A stretch of DNA of 64,000 nt from Lytechinus pictus (taxonomy: Eukaryota > Echinodermata > Echinoidea > Temnopleuroida > Toxopneustidae). Position 1 is the stretch's first letter. Each line of letters begins with the position of its first letter. This document shows positions 10,386-23,036 of the stretch, piece by piece. The notes beneath the pieces were generated by a model. It ran no database searches, was not told where the DNA came from, and saw only the letters and a program-made list of their open reading frames with translations. Location of the stretch: the NCBI RefSeq assembly GCF_037042905.1, contig NC_087249.1, positions 50,808,901-50,872,900 of the forward strand, read 5' to 3'. The translations under genes were made by a program, and so were the position numbers.

Positions 10386-12709
10386 TCCTTTTTCCGACAT
10401 TTTCATCACTTATGCGGATCTATTGTCATGTGTATAAAACGAGTTCCAGGTCAAAAGGTCATCGTGACGCCATCTAGACGCCATTTTGTAAAATCACATT
10501 AGCCGCATCTTCATTGTCAATTTTCAAAAAGCAATCATATTCATATCATATCAACTTCAGGTCAAAGGTCAACCATTCATGTCATCAAAAGTAATGTAGA
10601 GGTCATGACGTGCGTGTTAAAAAGCCTCAAAATCACCATTTGACCAAATGAGAGTACGTTTCAGGTCAAGAATCGCCGTATTTTTATATTAATGCATTGA
10701 ACAAAATTCTGAGCGATTTGATACCTTGATCAACCTTCTACAACCAGTGATAAAGGAACTAGCCTTCATCAAATTTTGCAGCACGCGCGCTCTCGCCATA
10801 GGCTATAATCATGTGCAAAAACATGGTTATACAAAATTCATTATAGCTCCTCAGAAAGTCTATTAACCCCCATTTTTAGTTCCTTTTCCCTTAATACATT
10901 ACACAACACAGTGGACAGTATGTTGCCCAACATTTTAAGTGTGTATAAGTACCCTCAATCATTTTGTTATAACACATTTTGACTTTTATAATCATCATTG
11001 GCTTTACGTCTAACCAATTTCTTGTTGAAAGATTAGTAAGCATCCATTTTATGACACTCCGGTTTGTTTTCCCTGTAAAATATTAAAGGACAGTGAAATA
11101 ATCTTCGTGAGATCATCTTCTTATAACCCTCTTAAGTTGTACGGCTATATTGCTAAATTTTCATTTTGATACTTCTTAGCTACGTATAACGCGTCCATCT
11201 TTTTTATTTCTATGATGATAACGAATTGTCAATTCGTCATCGATTGAAGTTGTACCTATTCAATTTGAATATGCATGTACCATGTATACTGTGTCAATAT
11301 TGTGTCTATATACACCTATTCACGTTAGTACCTTATATTATATCCCCCCCCCCCCCCCCAGAATTGTAGTTTCTAGTATGCCTACTTTGCAGTAATTTTC
11401 CAATCTCACAAATCTTAAATAAAGCAATTTATTTCAAATCTGCAAATTACTGGCGTATATATGCGCCTGTGTGTAGAGGCGACAAACACCCAAAGCGCGG
11501 CAGTTAACGTTAAAAGAAATCAGAGTTTCGTCATGAAAAAGCAGGGTAAGTCATAAAAAACTTGAGAACAGACCAAAATCATTAAGCTGTATTTATTAAA
11601 AGAATAAAAAGCAAAATAAATTATGAATGGAACGAATTAGAATAAATCATATCTGTTGGAATTATATTTCTTCTCTATGTACGACGTATGCCGTCAACAT
11701 AGTCAATAAACCCCGAAGCTCCCGGGTAGTTATAGGACAATGTAGGATAGGGCGGTCTCTCCTCAGCTTGTAGCAGCACCTAGCGAGATTTGTGCTTTTG
11801 ATAGGTTTTAGCCCCTTATTTAATTTCATTAGGTAGCTTTCCATTAACAAAAACTGCTAGCAAAGAATTACTATTATTTCATATCACGCTTGATTGAACA
11901 CATTTCAATTTATTTTTTTCTAATTTTTGTGCAAATCCAGATATTGGTTCATTTCGCCCTACATTCTTAATGAATTGCCCAGGCTATAGCGCTTGAACAT
12001 TTTACATTATGTTGTGTGAAAACATGACTAATTATTTCTTGAATCTTCTCATCATTATATTTTATATGTGCAGACGATGCAGCTGCAGAAAGCAGGGTCA
12101 CGGCTTGTTTGTTTATTTTTTCCCCTCACAAATACACGCAACAATAGATATTGAAAAGAAACACAGATAATAACATACATAATTGTTGACATTGACATCT
12201 GAATTAAATCAATTCTCTATAGAAAATAAAAGACAAAAAGACGGGTGGAACGCCTATCTCCAGCTGCAGCAATTATGTGCAACTGGTCTGCCATGTAATG
12301 GGTTGGACCAAAATAATGATTAAAAAAACAGATGCAAAGAGAGAGGAAGGGCGAAAGGGAGAGAAATAAAAGAAAAAGGTGGAAACCACCTAAACATGAA
12401 AAAAAAATCAGTATTCGTAGAGTAAAAGTATTCTTGATAATAAAGTAGAAATGTAAAAAAAAATAGGTAATGCAAATTATGGAGAGTACAACAAAGTGAT
12501 AAGACAGTATTATTAATGTGGATAAATAATGGGGCTGTTTGCTAATGACACCGATAATGCTAAGGAAATGTATCATTTCAATTGACGATTGATGTTTCGA
12601 AGATTTATCATCGTGATTTTGATTCCGATTTCTATTCCAATTCCATTCTCTGGTAGACTCTTATACTTCTTATTATTTTCATAATTATTCATATTAATAA
12701 TGGAATTAG

Positions 12710-12743
12710 TAGAAGTAGTAGTAGTAGTAGTAGTAGTAATAAG

Positions 12744-12821
<78 letters not shown>

Positions 12822-12960
12822 CTACTACTATTACTACTACTAATAATACTTATACTACTACTATTATTATTATTATCATCATTATTATTTTCATTATTAT
12901 TTATTATTATTAGTATCATCATCATCATTATTATTGTTATTATCATTATTATCAAAATTG
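12710..12960. repeat. Trinucleotide array (TAG)n passing into (ATT)n
   Basis: About 110 bases of nearly uninterrupted GTA/TAG units are followed by an inverted ACT/TAC segment and then ATT/ATC triplets. The junction of GTA and TAC runs near 12817 makes a long potential hairpin. The threonine-rich frame on the minus strand is an artefact of the repeat. Confidence 0.8.
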
Positions 12961-14344
12961 CAACTATTATTATTGTTTATAGAAATTTACACAACACATG
13001 CATTATGCATAATACATACATTTTCGCTGTCGCACATCATAATATGTTATGTTTGTATTTTACGGTAACTTGACATTTTTGAAGGGGGTACTCCCCCATT
13101 AGGACAATATCAGTTTCATATACCCTGCTTCGTCACCAAATATATAAATGAGGGACCTCACTACACAACGGGGCTCATTAAAGATCTCATTAGCGCCTTC
13201 CTATAATGTTTTGATGACACCGCATCATATGGCCTGGCGCTCCATAATGCGAAAGGCGGTCTCCCTTTGATGTTATGAATTTGAATTTGAGTGGTTTGTA
13301 AATGACATCTTACATTGGGAGAAGAAAATGTTCCGGTTTGTATCTGGCTGATTTTATTCATCAAATTATTATATCATAACATTTGAATTACTACTGCTAC
13401 CACATTGTGGTATACTTGTGTGTGTGTGTTTTTTTTGTTTTCTTCAATTTTTCGTATTTCTGCCAATCATTATTTGTCATTCTTTCTGCTCATTCAATAT
13501 GATTATATAAGTTATGATTTTGCATATTCTCAAGCATATCTGTTTACCATGACAATCCGTCTTCCGCAAGAGATTTTAAGTTCAGTGATGTGTATTTCGG
13601 ATTTATTGTCAAAACTTATTATATCGGTGTCACCATTAAATAATATTGTCATGAAGAATAAAAGTAAATAAATCAAACAACTATCAGACTTTCGTATCAC
13701 CTGCTGCATGCTTCATGTTCATGATATAGTCCTTACACCATGTACACTGTCTACCCAAGAAAAGTCAATGGATCAAAAAAAAATTGCACCAAACAACCCA
13801 ACTTTGAGATAATTTACTGTTCTATAAAAGATTTATTAGAAAAAAAACATGTGATCAAAGCTTAAAAGCTGCATTGACGAAGGTTTTACAAGTAAAAAAA
13901 AACACTTAAAATTAACAAATAAGCATTATTACAAAATAATAAATCAACTACAACAAAATAATTACAATACAAATTCAAAATATTACGGTATAATCAAGAT
14001 GATAGTTATATGAGATAAGATTTAAAGAGCTACGAGAAAATGTACTCTTAGATTTGATAGACTGAGAAGGTTGGACGGTAATCATGAAATCAAAATGATG
14101 CCATCAGTATTTTAAGCCTAAGTAAATTGAGTCTTGGAAATTGAAAAGGTAAACTCAGCTAACTGGCTAGAGTGAGAGTATTAAGAAAATAAATCACAAG
14201 ACAACCATTGTAATTATACTCAATAATGATGACAAATTAATTGTACTATAAACTATAAATTAAAACAGTTTAAAGATGCATGAAAGTCATTGCTAACAAT
14301 AATCAACAAGGTAAACATAAAGTATAGAATTCTGTAAATAATAA

Positions 14345-14700
14345 GATGTGGACGCAACGTGGTGTAGCGGTAATCTCGCCTTGCAATCAGAGGGTCGTGT
14401 GTCCGAATCCCATCATGGCCTATAGCGTCCTTTGGCATGCGTCAATCCGCAATTTGACACTCTCCATTCAGGTGTTAAATGGATTCCCGGTAGGATGTTA
14501 AAGCCTATGTACATGTAGTATGCCTAACAATTGAGTCTTGGACATTGAGTCCTCATGGATAGTGCAAAAAATATGTGTGGGCATACCCAGGATCAGATGG
14601 CCGGAATAATAATAATTGCAATATATAGAGCGCTTAGAAACAAAGTGTAATAATTACGCTATTAATGTAAGTATTATTATTATCATTGCGGGTTTGGGAG
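14345..14700 (+). mobile_element. tRNA-derived SINE, copy A
   Basis: The head (14347-14422) keeps an A-box-like GTGGTGTAGCGGTAATCTC and a B-box-like GTGTCCGAATCCC, with anticodon-loop sequence CTTGCAA. The body carries GCGTCCTTTGGCA and CCCGGTAGGATG. The end carries AGCGCTTAGAAAC and a triplet-rich ATT tail. The same head-body-tail order occurs in reverse at 48117-48481, which confirms a dispersed family. Confidence 0.75.
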
Positions 14701-14740
14701 ATTGACTACTTGTTGTAGACAATAAGGAGTGGGGCTATGT

Positions 14741-15045
14741 TAATAATAATAATGATAATAATAATAATAATGTATATAGCGCCACCTATATAGAGATATA
14801 ATCTATTCCGAGGCGCATTGTAATTATTATTACCCTAGGCTTAAGCCCGAGCTGCCTTTCAGCGTTCAGTTATTTCAAGGAATTAATCCTGCCGGGTACC
14901 CGTTCACCTCACCTGGGTTGAGTGCAGCACAATGTGGGTAAATTTCTTGCTAAAAGAAAGCACGTCATGACTGGGACTCGAACCCATGTCCCCCTGATTG
15001 AAAGACGAGAGTCGTAACTTCGAGACCACGGCGCCCCACATGTTA
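14741..15045 (-). mobile_element. tRNA-derived SINE, copy B (related family, reverse orientation)
   Basis: Read on the minus strand it starts with GGGGCGCCGTGGTCTCGAAG, has a B-box-like GGGTTCGAGTCCC, then GGTACCCGGCAGGATTAATT. It ends with an AGATTATATC...GGTGGCGCTATA segment and an ATT-rich tail. The body differs from copy A except at the head, the GTACCCGG block and the tail. The triplet tails of copies A and B almost abut (14690-14770), so the two insertions lie tail to tail. Confidence 0.7.
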
Positions 15046-16418
15046 ACACTTTGAAATCTCCTGGAATGATTATACAAGGACCTGGATGGTTGATGAATAT
15101 GTCATATTGTATTCTCTTTATTCTATGATTGATTAGTTTAATGATATATTCAATGTCAAATATAATGGTTTTCAATCATATTTTTGCATTGAATACTATA
15201 AAATTTTCAAGTTGTCAATTTAAGATTATCTGGGGGCAAATCAAAAAGTTTGTCCCCCCAATATTTTCATGGGAACGAATATGGGAATAATGAATATGTG
15301 ATTTTTATTTTTTGCTCAATGGCTACACTCCTTCGCATAATATTAGAAACATGTTGAGGGCCGGGTCGAGGGACTAGCTGCTTGGTCAGATCAGTATAGT
15401 TTCCAAAGTATATTCTGCAAGATTGGTAATTTCCATTGTAACGAATAAACCAGTGTCGAAAATTTCTCAAGCCCCCATTCAGATCCCCCTCAAATTGCTT
15501 ATTCTACAACCGCGCCTGATTCTGTACCAGAACTTAATTGCAATCCTAACTCAACCCCTATGCCCTCTGAGATATTAAGACTGTCCAGAGCAAATGTTGC
15601 AGGAGCATAATAATGCGTCACCTAAAAATCAACTCCAAGAACAATCACTAATCTTTATGTGACAGGCCTTTGCTCTTTACACATTGCATTCTTATATGGT
15701 ATAAAATGCAAAGGAAATAAAGTAATACATGTATTTATTCGTAATGATTGCAATTTGACACTCCTCCCCTCCAAAAAATCGAAGCATCAAAAGCAAAAAG
15801 AAGTTAAAATATTGAGTTTAACTTTAAACTGTTGTCCAATTTGTGTTAACTTTTTACCCATTCCTATGATGCATACAGCTTCATTAAGAGAATCCCGTAC
15901 ATGTATATCAATTATATATAAAAGACAGTTATTGTCTTTACCATGATAATAACTTTGAATAAGCTTCTAAACTACCTGTTCTTATTGTTTCTTTGGTATG
16001 TCGAAAGGGGCAGGACAGAACATATAGGCCTAGATAGCGGATTAATGGCGAGGCTTCCACAACTCTTATGAACGAAGAGTCATCTGCAACCATACCCCCC
16101 CCCCCTAAATTTATGTTGGTTGATTAGCTGCAAGACAAGCCAGTGAGTTAGGTAAACAAACCGCCGATCAAGAGATACCTTAAAATTAGATGCATGGTTG
16201 TTTCGTTCAACAGACAGATCGCGATACCTTTAGAACGCGCATCTTCCACAACCAGCTTCTCCTTTTTAAACTTTCGAACTATATTTTTTGTAAAAATATC
16301 CAACTGGCTTAGTTTTAATTCAACCTTTCTTAACATTTGTAAAAGGTTTGGTTGTTTGGGAGTTTCTAGTATACTGTGGACATTAAACTGTGATTGTTGC
16401 CCGGTAGTTGGTTGACGA
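15046..16418. other. 5' flank of Cdx without further gene evidence
   Basis: AT-rich DNA. No frame has splice context or motif support. A C-run lies at 16096-16106. Any Cdx control elements here cannot be recognised by eye. Confidence 0.4.
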
Positions 16419-16425
16419 TATAAAA
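16419..16425 (+). promoter_or_regulatory. Candidate TATA box of Cdx
   Basis: TATAAAA lies 75 bases before the chosen ATG, which would give a 5' UTR of about 45 bases. A second match, CTATAAAA at 16477-16484, is only about 10 bases before the ATG and would fit only a later start. This is inferred from spacing alone. Confidence 0.35.
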
Positions 16426-16493
16426 CACGCTTATTGGCCTAGCGGTCGTATAATATTCATTACCAGGGCGTAACGTCTATAAAACCATATTTT

Positions 16494-17040
16494 ATGATGA
16501 CGCTGGAGTATCTTCACCCACAGCAAGCCGAGAACATGTACATCCACCACCCCTCCGCGTCGGGGGGCTTCCAGCAGCAAAGCATCCATCCGCCTCCTCC
16601 TGCTCCACCCCACCACCAGTTCGCATCCGCCGACTACTGGCAGCAGCTGCACGGCGTCACCGCCGGTGGCGACCACTCCGCACCGGTAACAGGCGCCAGT
16701 TCCACCGTGTCCAACACTGCCGTGAGCCAGCAGCCAAACTCGACACCGGGTTGGACGAACGGTGGGCTAGCCGGCGCCATCGCCGCCTCCGCCGGGGGCG
16801 CGGTGCCGGTGACGGAATGGCAGTATATCCACCACGCCTCGCAGAACTCGAACACGGCGTCGTGTCCGCCGACGTCGCTTTACACCGGAGTTTCTGACGA
16901 CTTCGCTGGAGGTCATAGTCAAGGGCAAGCCTATGTTAGCCCTGGTGGGATCCAAACAGTTGCCCAAGCTTTGCACCGGCCAATGATGACTACCTATGAC
17001 TGGATGAAAAGCTCTACATATCGCTTCAACCCCCAAACAG
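16494..17040 (+). CDS. Cdx: Cdx (caudal-type homeobox), exon 1: N-terminal region and hexapeptide
   Basis: Cdx is a ParaHox transcription factor that acts in the nucleus and patterns posterior tissue and gut in bilaterians. This exon encodes residues 1-182 plus the first base of codon 183. It begins MMTLEYLHPQQAENMYIHHP and is rich in Pro, His, Gln, Ser and Gly, as expected for the caudal activation region. A TYDWMKSS motif at residues 167-174 is the Cdx form of the hexapeptide that contacts PBC-class cofactors. The exon ends CAAACAG before GTATTT, in phase 1, and joins exon 2 to give [12 protein letters not shown]. The ATG was chosen because it is the first in frame; the next codon is also ATG. 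The three exons sum to 1233 bases, a 410-aa protein. The exon is notably GC- and CpG-rich against AT-rich flanks. Confidence 0.93.
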
Positions 17041-17717
17041 GTATTTTAACGAATACTAATAAAAAAGTGAAATAATGTTCACCTTTTCGATGAAATAAGC
17101 TTGAAAATTCATATCATTTCATTCATCTTCCATTCATGATCATTCAAATGCATTTGAAACTAATTTCTTTGGCATAATTATTTACAAGTATACAACATTT
17201 TTATACAAATGAATTGTATGAAGTTTTTTTTTTTGTTAAGAAAACGTTCTTCTTATTCGAGAATCGTCGCTTTGGCTTTCAGGAATTATGTTTTTTCTAT
17301 ATTCTTTGAACATACAAAAAAAATACATTTTCATATCAGAATTTGTTGATATCTCTAGTACACATTCATTACCTTAATAGAATAAACTAAACTTCACGAA
17401 AATCATGCAAATGTTCTGAACAAACTTGATACAAATAAGTACGGAATTTATTTCCAATGATGAAATGTATTTTGAAATTTATAGGAAGAAGATCACCATC
17501 AGGTATTTTGTATAGAACATAAAAGAAAATGTCCAAGTTAATGTTATCAAAACATTCAAATCGTATTATACTCACGCTTAGAGTAAAAAAAGTTCCCTTT
17601 CCATGTATTACAATGCTTACTATAATATGGTTTGTTTATTCAGTCAATGACATAAAATGATAATTATCCAAGTTAAAATACGATATAAAATTATTTCTAC
17701 AAACATGATATGCATAT

Positions 17718-17885
17718 ACACTGTAAAAAACTGAAGTGATAATTAAGCACTTACAGTGCTTGTATATAGTGACTGCACTACGAGTACTGATTTTTTAGTT
17801 CAAATTTAAACTAGAAAATCAGCACTCATAGTGCAGTCACTATACAAGCACTTTAAGTAAAATAGCACTTCATATTTTACAGTGT
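17718..17885. mobile_element. Palindromic MITE family P, copy 1
   Basis: It starts ACACTGTAAAAAACTGAAGT and ends with the matching inverted text ACTTCATATTTTACAGTGT. Nearly the whole 168 bases fold back on themselves around TTCAAATTTAAACTAG, including inverted blocks GTGACTGCACTACGAGT and GTGCAGTCACTATACAAG. It is a non-autonomous DNA element able to form a long hairpin. Confidence 0.85.
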
Positions 17886-18036
17886 ATGGGCAAATTCTAC
17901 TGCAATTTCTCAAAATAATTTCAACCATCGCATAAGAGGACACAATTCACTAAAGTTTATGTTATGCAAAAGGGACACAGTTTTTTGTTCAATAATTTCA
18001 AAAGGGCTACAAAAATACCACTTATTACTGTTCATG

Positions 18037-18201
18037 CACTGTAAAAATGAGGTGCTAATTTAGCACTTCCAGTGCTTGTATAGTGACTGTACTACCAGTG
18101 CTGATTTTCTAGTTCAAATTTAAACTAGAAAATCAGCACTCGTAGTGCAGTCACTATACAAGCACTGTAAGTGCTAAATTAGCATTTCATTTTTTGCAGT
18201 G
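18037..18201. mobile_element. Palindromic MITE family P, copy 2
   Basis: Same structure and internal blocks as copy 1, only about 150 bases downstream. Ends are CACTGTAAAAATGAGGTGCT and the inverted AGCATTTCATTTTTTGCAGTG. The arms differ at few positions, so the palindrome is well preserved. Confidence 0.85.
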
Positions 18202-19547
18202 TGGGGGCTTACAAAAATAAACATGTATTCCGATTTAATTCTATGACTTCAATGAGAAATGATAAAACAAATACTTAAGATAACATCGTACATTTCAACA
18301 AGTACATTTCTCAGTCTAACTCTTATCCAACACAAATGATAACATGAATATTCTGAATTGAGAGTAAATTAAACACATAATGAAGACAAAAGGTCATGTG
18401 AGAAAGAGGATTTTATTGAGCCACTCATGTCACTTCGTCAATTTAGATGATTTATATTTGAAAATGAGTACTTAATTATATAAATAAAAAAGGTACTGTC
18501 TAATTTCATACACCGCAGTTGCTAAGGTATATGGTTTTGAAACTGGGGGAATAGGGGGGGGGTGAGGTAGTACATGATCATAATTAAATAGTCCGTTTTA
18601 CGTTTGTTGTGCATACAAGGGAGGGCTGACCCTTCCCCCCTCATACCTATCGCAAATTTATCAGCTTTTTAAAAATTGATTCAATTTGTAGGTCATTCTG
18701 TTTGCCTTCCTATATGTTGTTACTATTATTATCATCATTATTATTATTGTTATAATTATTGTTGTTATTATCAATATTTGAATGAATCGATATACAGTTT
18801 CATTTGATTTGGTTTCTGCTATACCATACTCCTTTTGAAGAAAAAAAATAGGAAAATATTGTACGAACAAAGCAGACTTCTAAACAGCAGTTAGACTTAT
18901 TGGTTTAAAATACGATTCAAGATGGGATGTTTTTCATTCCCTATTTCTACACTCATGCGTAAGCCTACCTCGAACCAAAACAAATACAAGAGATAATTTC
19001 CATAATCTGTAACTTTTTAGTAACTATGAGTATTATTTTTCTTTATTTAAATTGTACGTTCATGGTAGAGGCCTCTGTGTATCAATTTCAAGCTTTTATC
19101 ATAAGACGGTGGTCTCAGCTAATTTATCCCTATTGTTATGATCACATATTCTCATGTTTATATTTGATAATTGTCATTAGGAAAAAAATTATATGTTTTC
19201 AAATGATGATAGAGAATCTAGATTCAATCTTTAATAATCACAATGACCTTGCTTACATGTATATAAGCAATACTGTATAATGTAAGTGGTATAATGTAAT
19301 TCATTGTACAAACATGAATTTCTCAATAAGGGTATTACATACGTTGTCAACCATGTCAATATTGTGTTGAAGAAATTATTCTAAAAATGAAAATATGAAA
19401 TATAAATCAGTTCAACTGTGTAGATTATACTATCATTCTGCGTCTAGCGGCAAAATTGTTGCATAAAAAACAGCCCGCGTAATCAAACCTAACTAAATTT
19501 TCAAAGAGTCAGAAATGGACATTCGTTGGGATCGCGTTTGATTTGTA
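18202..19547. other. Intronic AT-rich DNA without recognised features
   Basis: Contains a G-run near 18550 and an ATT/TTATTA triplet stretch (18721-18775). No exon-like frame. Confidence 0.4.
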
Positions 19548-20148
19548 TTAAAGGACAAGTCCACCCCCAACAAAAAGTTTATTTGAATAAAAAGAGAAAA
19601 ATCCAACAAGCATAACACTGAAAATTTCATCAAAATCGGATGTAAAATAAGAAAGTTATGACATTTTAAAGTTTCGCTTAATTTCACAAAACAGTTATAT
19701 GCACATAATGGTCGGTATGCAAATGAGAAAACTGATGATGTCATCCACTCACTATTTCTTTTGTATTTTATTATATGAAATATGATATATTCAAATTTTC
19801 TCCTCATTGTCAAGTGATACAACGATTAATTCCTACCTGAACATGTGGAATTAGCATTGTTTAATACTATATGGTTCAGTCAAGTTGGTCCTTATTGTCA
19901 AATCTATAAAAAAAATGAAATATTGTATAATTTAAACAATAAAAAACAAAAGAAATAGTGAGTGATTGACATCATCGACTGAGTCACCAAGTTGTGCATA
20001 TCACTGTTTTGTGAAAAATTAGCAAAACTTTAAAATGTCATAACTTTTTTATTTAACATCCGATTTTGATGAAATTTTCAGCACTATGCTCGTTTGATTT
20101 TCCTATATTTATTCTAGTCAGCATTTCTGGGGTGGACTTGACCTTTAA
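19548..20148. mobile_element. Foldback element, about 0.6 kb, starting TTAAAGGACAAGTCCACCCC
   Basis: The left arm TTAAAGGACAAGTCCACCCC is mirrored at the right end by GGGGTGGACTTGACCTTTAA. The arms extend inward over about 220 bases, with inverted copies of TTTCATCAAAATCGGATG, AACAGT.ATATGCACA and GATGATGTCATCCACTCACT. The interior is AT-rich and non-coding. Confidence 0.8.
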
Positions 20149-22922
20149 GTTACGCTTAATGCGTGATTTTTCAGAAGTCTGGGAGTGGGCCTATAAAATG
20201 TCACATGGAGTCAAATCGGCGAAACCGCCATCCGACCAACCAAATCTATTACGTTATTTATATCTGTCGGTATGGAGTCGGTTTCGTTGGTGTGACTATT
20301 AGTATATAAAAAGTGGTACACATGGTAAACATGATATCAACGATTATGTAAAAAATGTGGTAAATCATAAAGATATTGAATCTTAAACGACCAAAATGTA
20401 TCTTAACACGCCCCCTCCGTGCACCATCCATGTGATAAAACACGACACCAAAATAAAAGCTGAACTTAAGTGAAATATGTTTTTCAGTCTGTAAATCTTA
20501 TAGTTTCAAACGCCATGATCGCCTGAGTGAAGTTAAATAATGATATGTTGCTCTTTTCTTAAAAAAAACTACAACTGGAAAAACCATTCGTATAAGGTAA
20601 ACATACATAGCAGCAATAAAACAATCCCAAATTATATATACAGATTTGAAGGAAACATTGTCATTGTTTGTTAACAATGTGAATCTCCTTCATCATGTTC
20701 AAGTATCTTTAACGGTTTATTCGACAAAGTTGCAAGTTTGCATTTTGGGGAGAATAGCAAACCGTTTTCTTTTAACAAAATGATTTATAAGCGTGTGTTG
20801 TTGCAGTATGACGAAGTAACCGTTCGCGAGACTATTCGTTGTGCATCTCACAGTACATGTTTACTATGCAGCACCTCTTGCAATATTTTGAACTTGTGAC
20901 GATTTAGATGTTTAGATTTCAAAATAATAAGTGTGAATTTTGCATTGATCTCTGAATTTGTTATAAAGATAAGAAACATTCAACTAAACTCTAGATGAAT
21001 GTCACAGAGTCAGTAATACCCGTTGACAATTGCGACTATCCATGCTGCTCTGAACAGACTATGAAATATTTTCTAGATCTTTAAATCTATTTCTGCCACC
21101 GAAAAATTAATTTCTGTTCTACAACGATGAATCTTTGACCTTGTCTCGAAGTTTAGTATTTGTAACTATCCCTATCTTAATATTCCAGATGATTTATCAG
21201 GCGCATGCAATGCTTATTAATTTAACAAAAATGGACTTTATATGTGAAATATTCAATGCAAATATTGTCAATTTTCCAACTGTGTGATCTTACCTTAAAT
21301 TTGACGAACATCATTTTATTATTCCAATCCGATCTTTGATAAAGAGTCCTGAAAAGTACTTTCCTTCCTCCATTTCATAATTTCTGTACAGAATATCAAA
21401 TAATGTAAAATAAAACTTAATTCCCTCGATACATTGTTCATGTTGTTACTCCAGCGCTATCAAAAATGTTCTGTGATACAAAAAATGCCTTAACCCTACC
21501 TTTATAAGCATTTATGAATTGCATTTACAGCAACAAATTCGTAATTGTATTCTGTCTAAGTGTTTCTTTTTTAAAAGGTTTATAAGCTTTTATGAAATAA
21601 GTACCGTCAAATTGCCCAGAATTGCCGGCGGATTTATACTAGTTTTATTGGGTTATGGCACGTAATTTAGACACCGTCGCCAGCGCATGCCAAGGAAACA
21701 CGGGGGCACCAGTGGCGTCAAAACTTTGGGTTCGTGTACGCCATAAAAGCGCGGGGTATTATGACGGTCAATAACAGTTTTATAATCCATATAGCATGCT
21801 AACAGCTTTTTATGGAACTTCGTTTTGGGGAATAGGGTCTATGTACAGCCAGCAGGTGTTTTTACCTAGAAATTCGATAATTATTTCCATGATTTGATTT
21901 TTGTTTGTGATTAATTACGATTATCAAAATATAACAAATTATGTGATTTACAACATGAACACATTATCAAAAAAATAAAACGAAACATATACGTTAAAGA
22001 TTTAGTTTGCAATATCGTATATACATCATCATCAACATCCTCACAACCATCAAAGTTGTTTTGGGGGTTATCAACTTTGGAATGGACAAAGAGTAAGAAG
22101 TGAAAGGTCCTATATTCAAAAAGAGAAACCATGTACCCCTTATTAAGGAATAAAAATAATCTGGGATATATATTTTGAAAGTGAATATCGAGAAGGGCAT
22201 TTCTTTAAAAAAAGGAAGACTTTATCGTGTTGAGATTTCCCTTAAAACCTTAAAACTTGTGTAGCAAACATTCTCACGACATTGACGAGTGACGTTCAAC
22301 TTACGAAGATACATTACAATATTCCATTTATATTTTTGAAATATAATCGAAATGTTTATTTTGCATTAGATTTTTTTTTCTAGGTGCTTGCATTCTTGGT
22401 AGCATGGATTTATTTTATTGTCTGGTTCTAATTTTATTCTGATAACGAAACTCGAACGGGTTATAAAACAATCCATTGCTAATTCTTTAACGACCCCCTG
22501 GTATGCTGTTCCAACCGCGCTACTACACCTGTTGGAAGTGTTTTATGATATAACAGCCTGTAATTCTGTCTCTAATATGCTATTCATTTATATCATTAGA
22601 CCTTCTCCAGAGAAGTAGCATTTAATGTGCTAATTTGTTATTCTTTCCTGATGTTATTGGGCCCTGCATGGCCCAATAAAGTTGACTTGTAATAGTTGTT
22701 TTATAGACGCTTTTTGTATTGCAGTACGACCCCCTTCAAAAGATTTACATTGATTGATTTCTTTATAATACTGTCTGAGGATATCAGCCTACATAAGCTT
22801 TTAATACGATATGTTTTTATTTTGGCCTTCTGGTGTCTTAAGCATTCTCAAAAAATGTTTGAAAAAATAGTTAAAATATGAATGTTTATTTTTTATGAAA
22901 TAAGAATCACATTTTAGACACA

Positions 22923-23036
22923 CACTTTGTTGTTTAAGATTTGAAACACATGTTTAAACTGTTTAAACAACTAGTGTTATGTTTATAGTTACAGCGTTGT
23001 TTAAAACTTTTAAACAATGTTTTTACTGTTTAGTTA
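22923..23036. repeat. Dispersed TTTAAAC-rich repeat, copy 2
   Basis: Shares with 8768-8875 the ordered blocks CACTTTGTTGTTTAAGATTT, TGTTTAAACTGTTTAAACAA and ACAGCGTTGT. Position and arrangement are otherwise unrelated. Confidence 0.55.

Larger units (their letters stand above)
8335..14340. other. Intergenic stretch upstream of Cdx, no supported gene
   Basis: AT-rich DNA without exon-like frames. Contents include a TTGTTTAAAC-type repeat (8768-8875), a TTC/TTCT microsatellite (10280-10372), a C-run (11343-11358), purine-rich stretches (12320-12370) and a TAG-triplet array (12710-12960). The short open frames are microsatellite or chance products. Confidence 0.5.

Noticed and set aside
10164..10502. 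Serine-rich frame with phenylalanine run
   Set aside because: It is centred on a TTC microsatellite and T-run; flanking residues lack protein-like features.
12689..12955. Threonine- and leucine-rich frame on the minus strand
   Set aside because: It is the translation of a TAG/GTA trinucleotide microsatellite.
14253..14438. Small protein with GHDGIRTHDPLIARRDYR
   Set aside because: This is a familiar translation of a tRNA-derived SINE head and B box, not a gene.
16431..17036. Minus-strand frames opposite Cdx exon 1
   Set aside because: They are shadows of the GC-rich Cdx coding exon; the plus strand is fixed by the homeodomain and splice phases.
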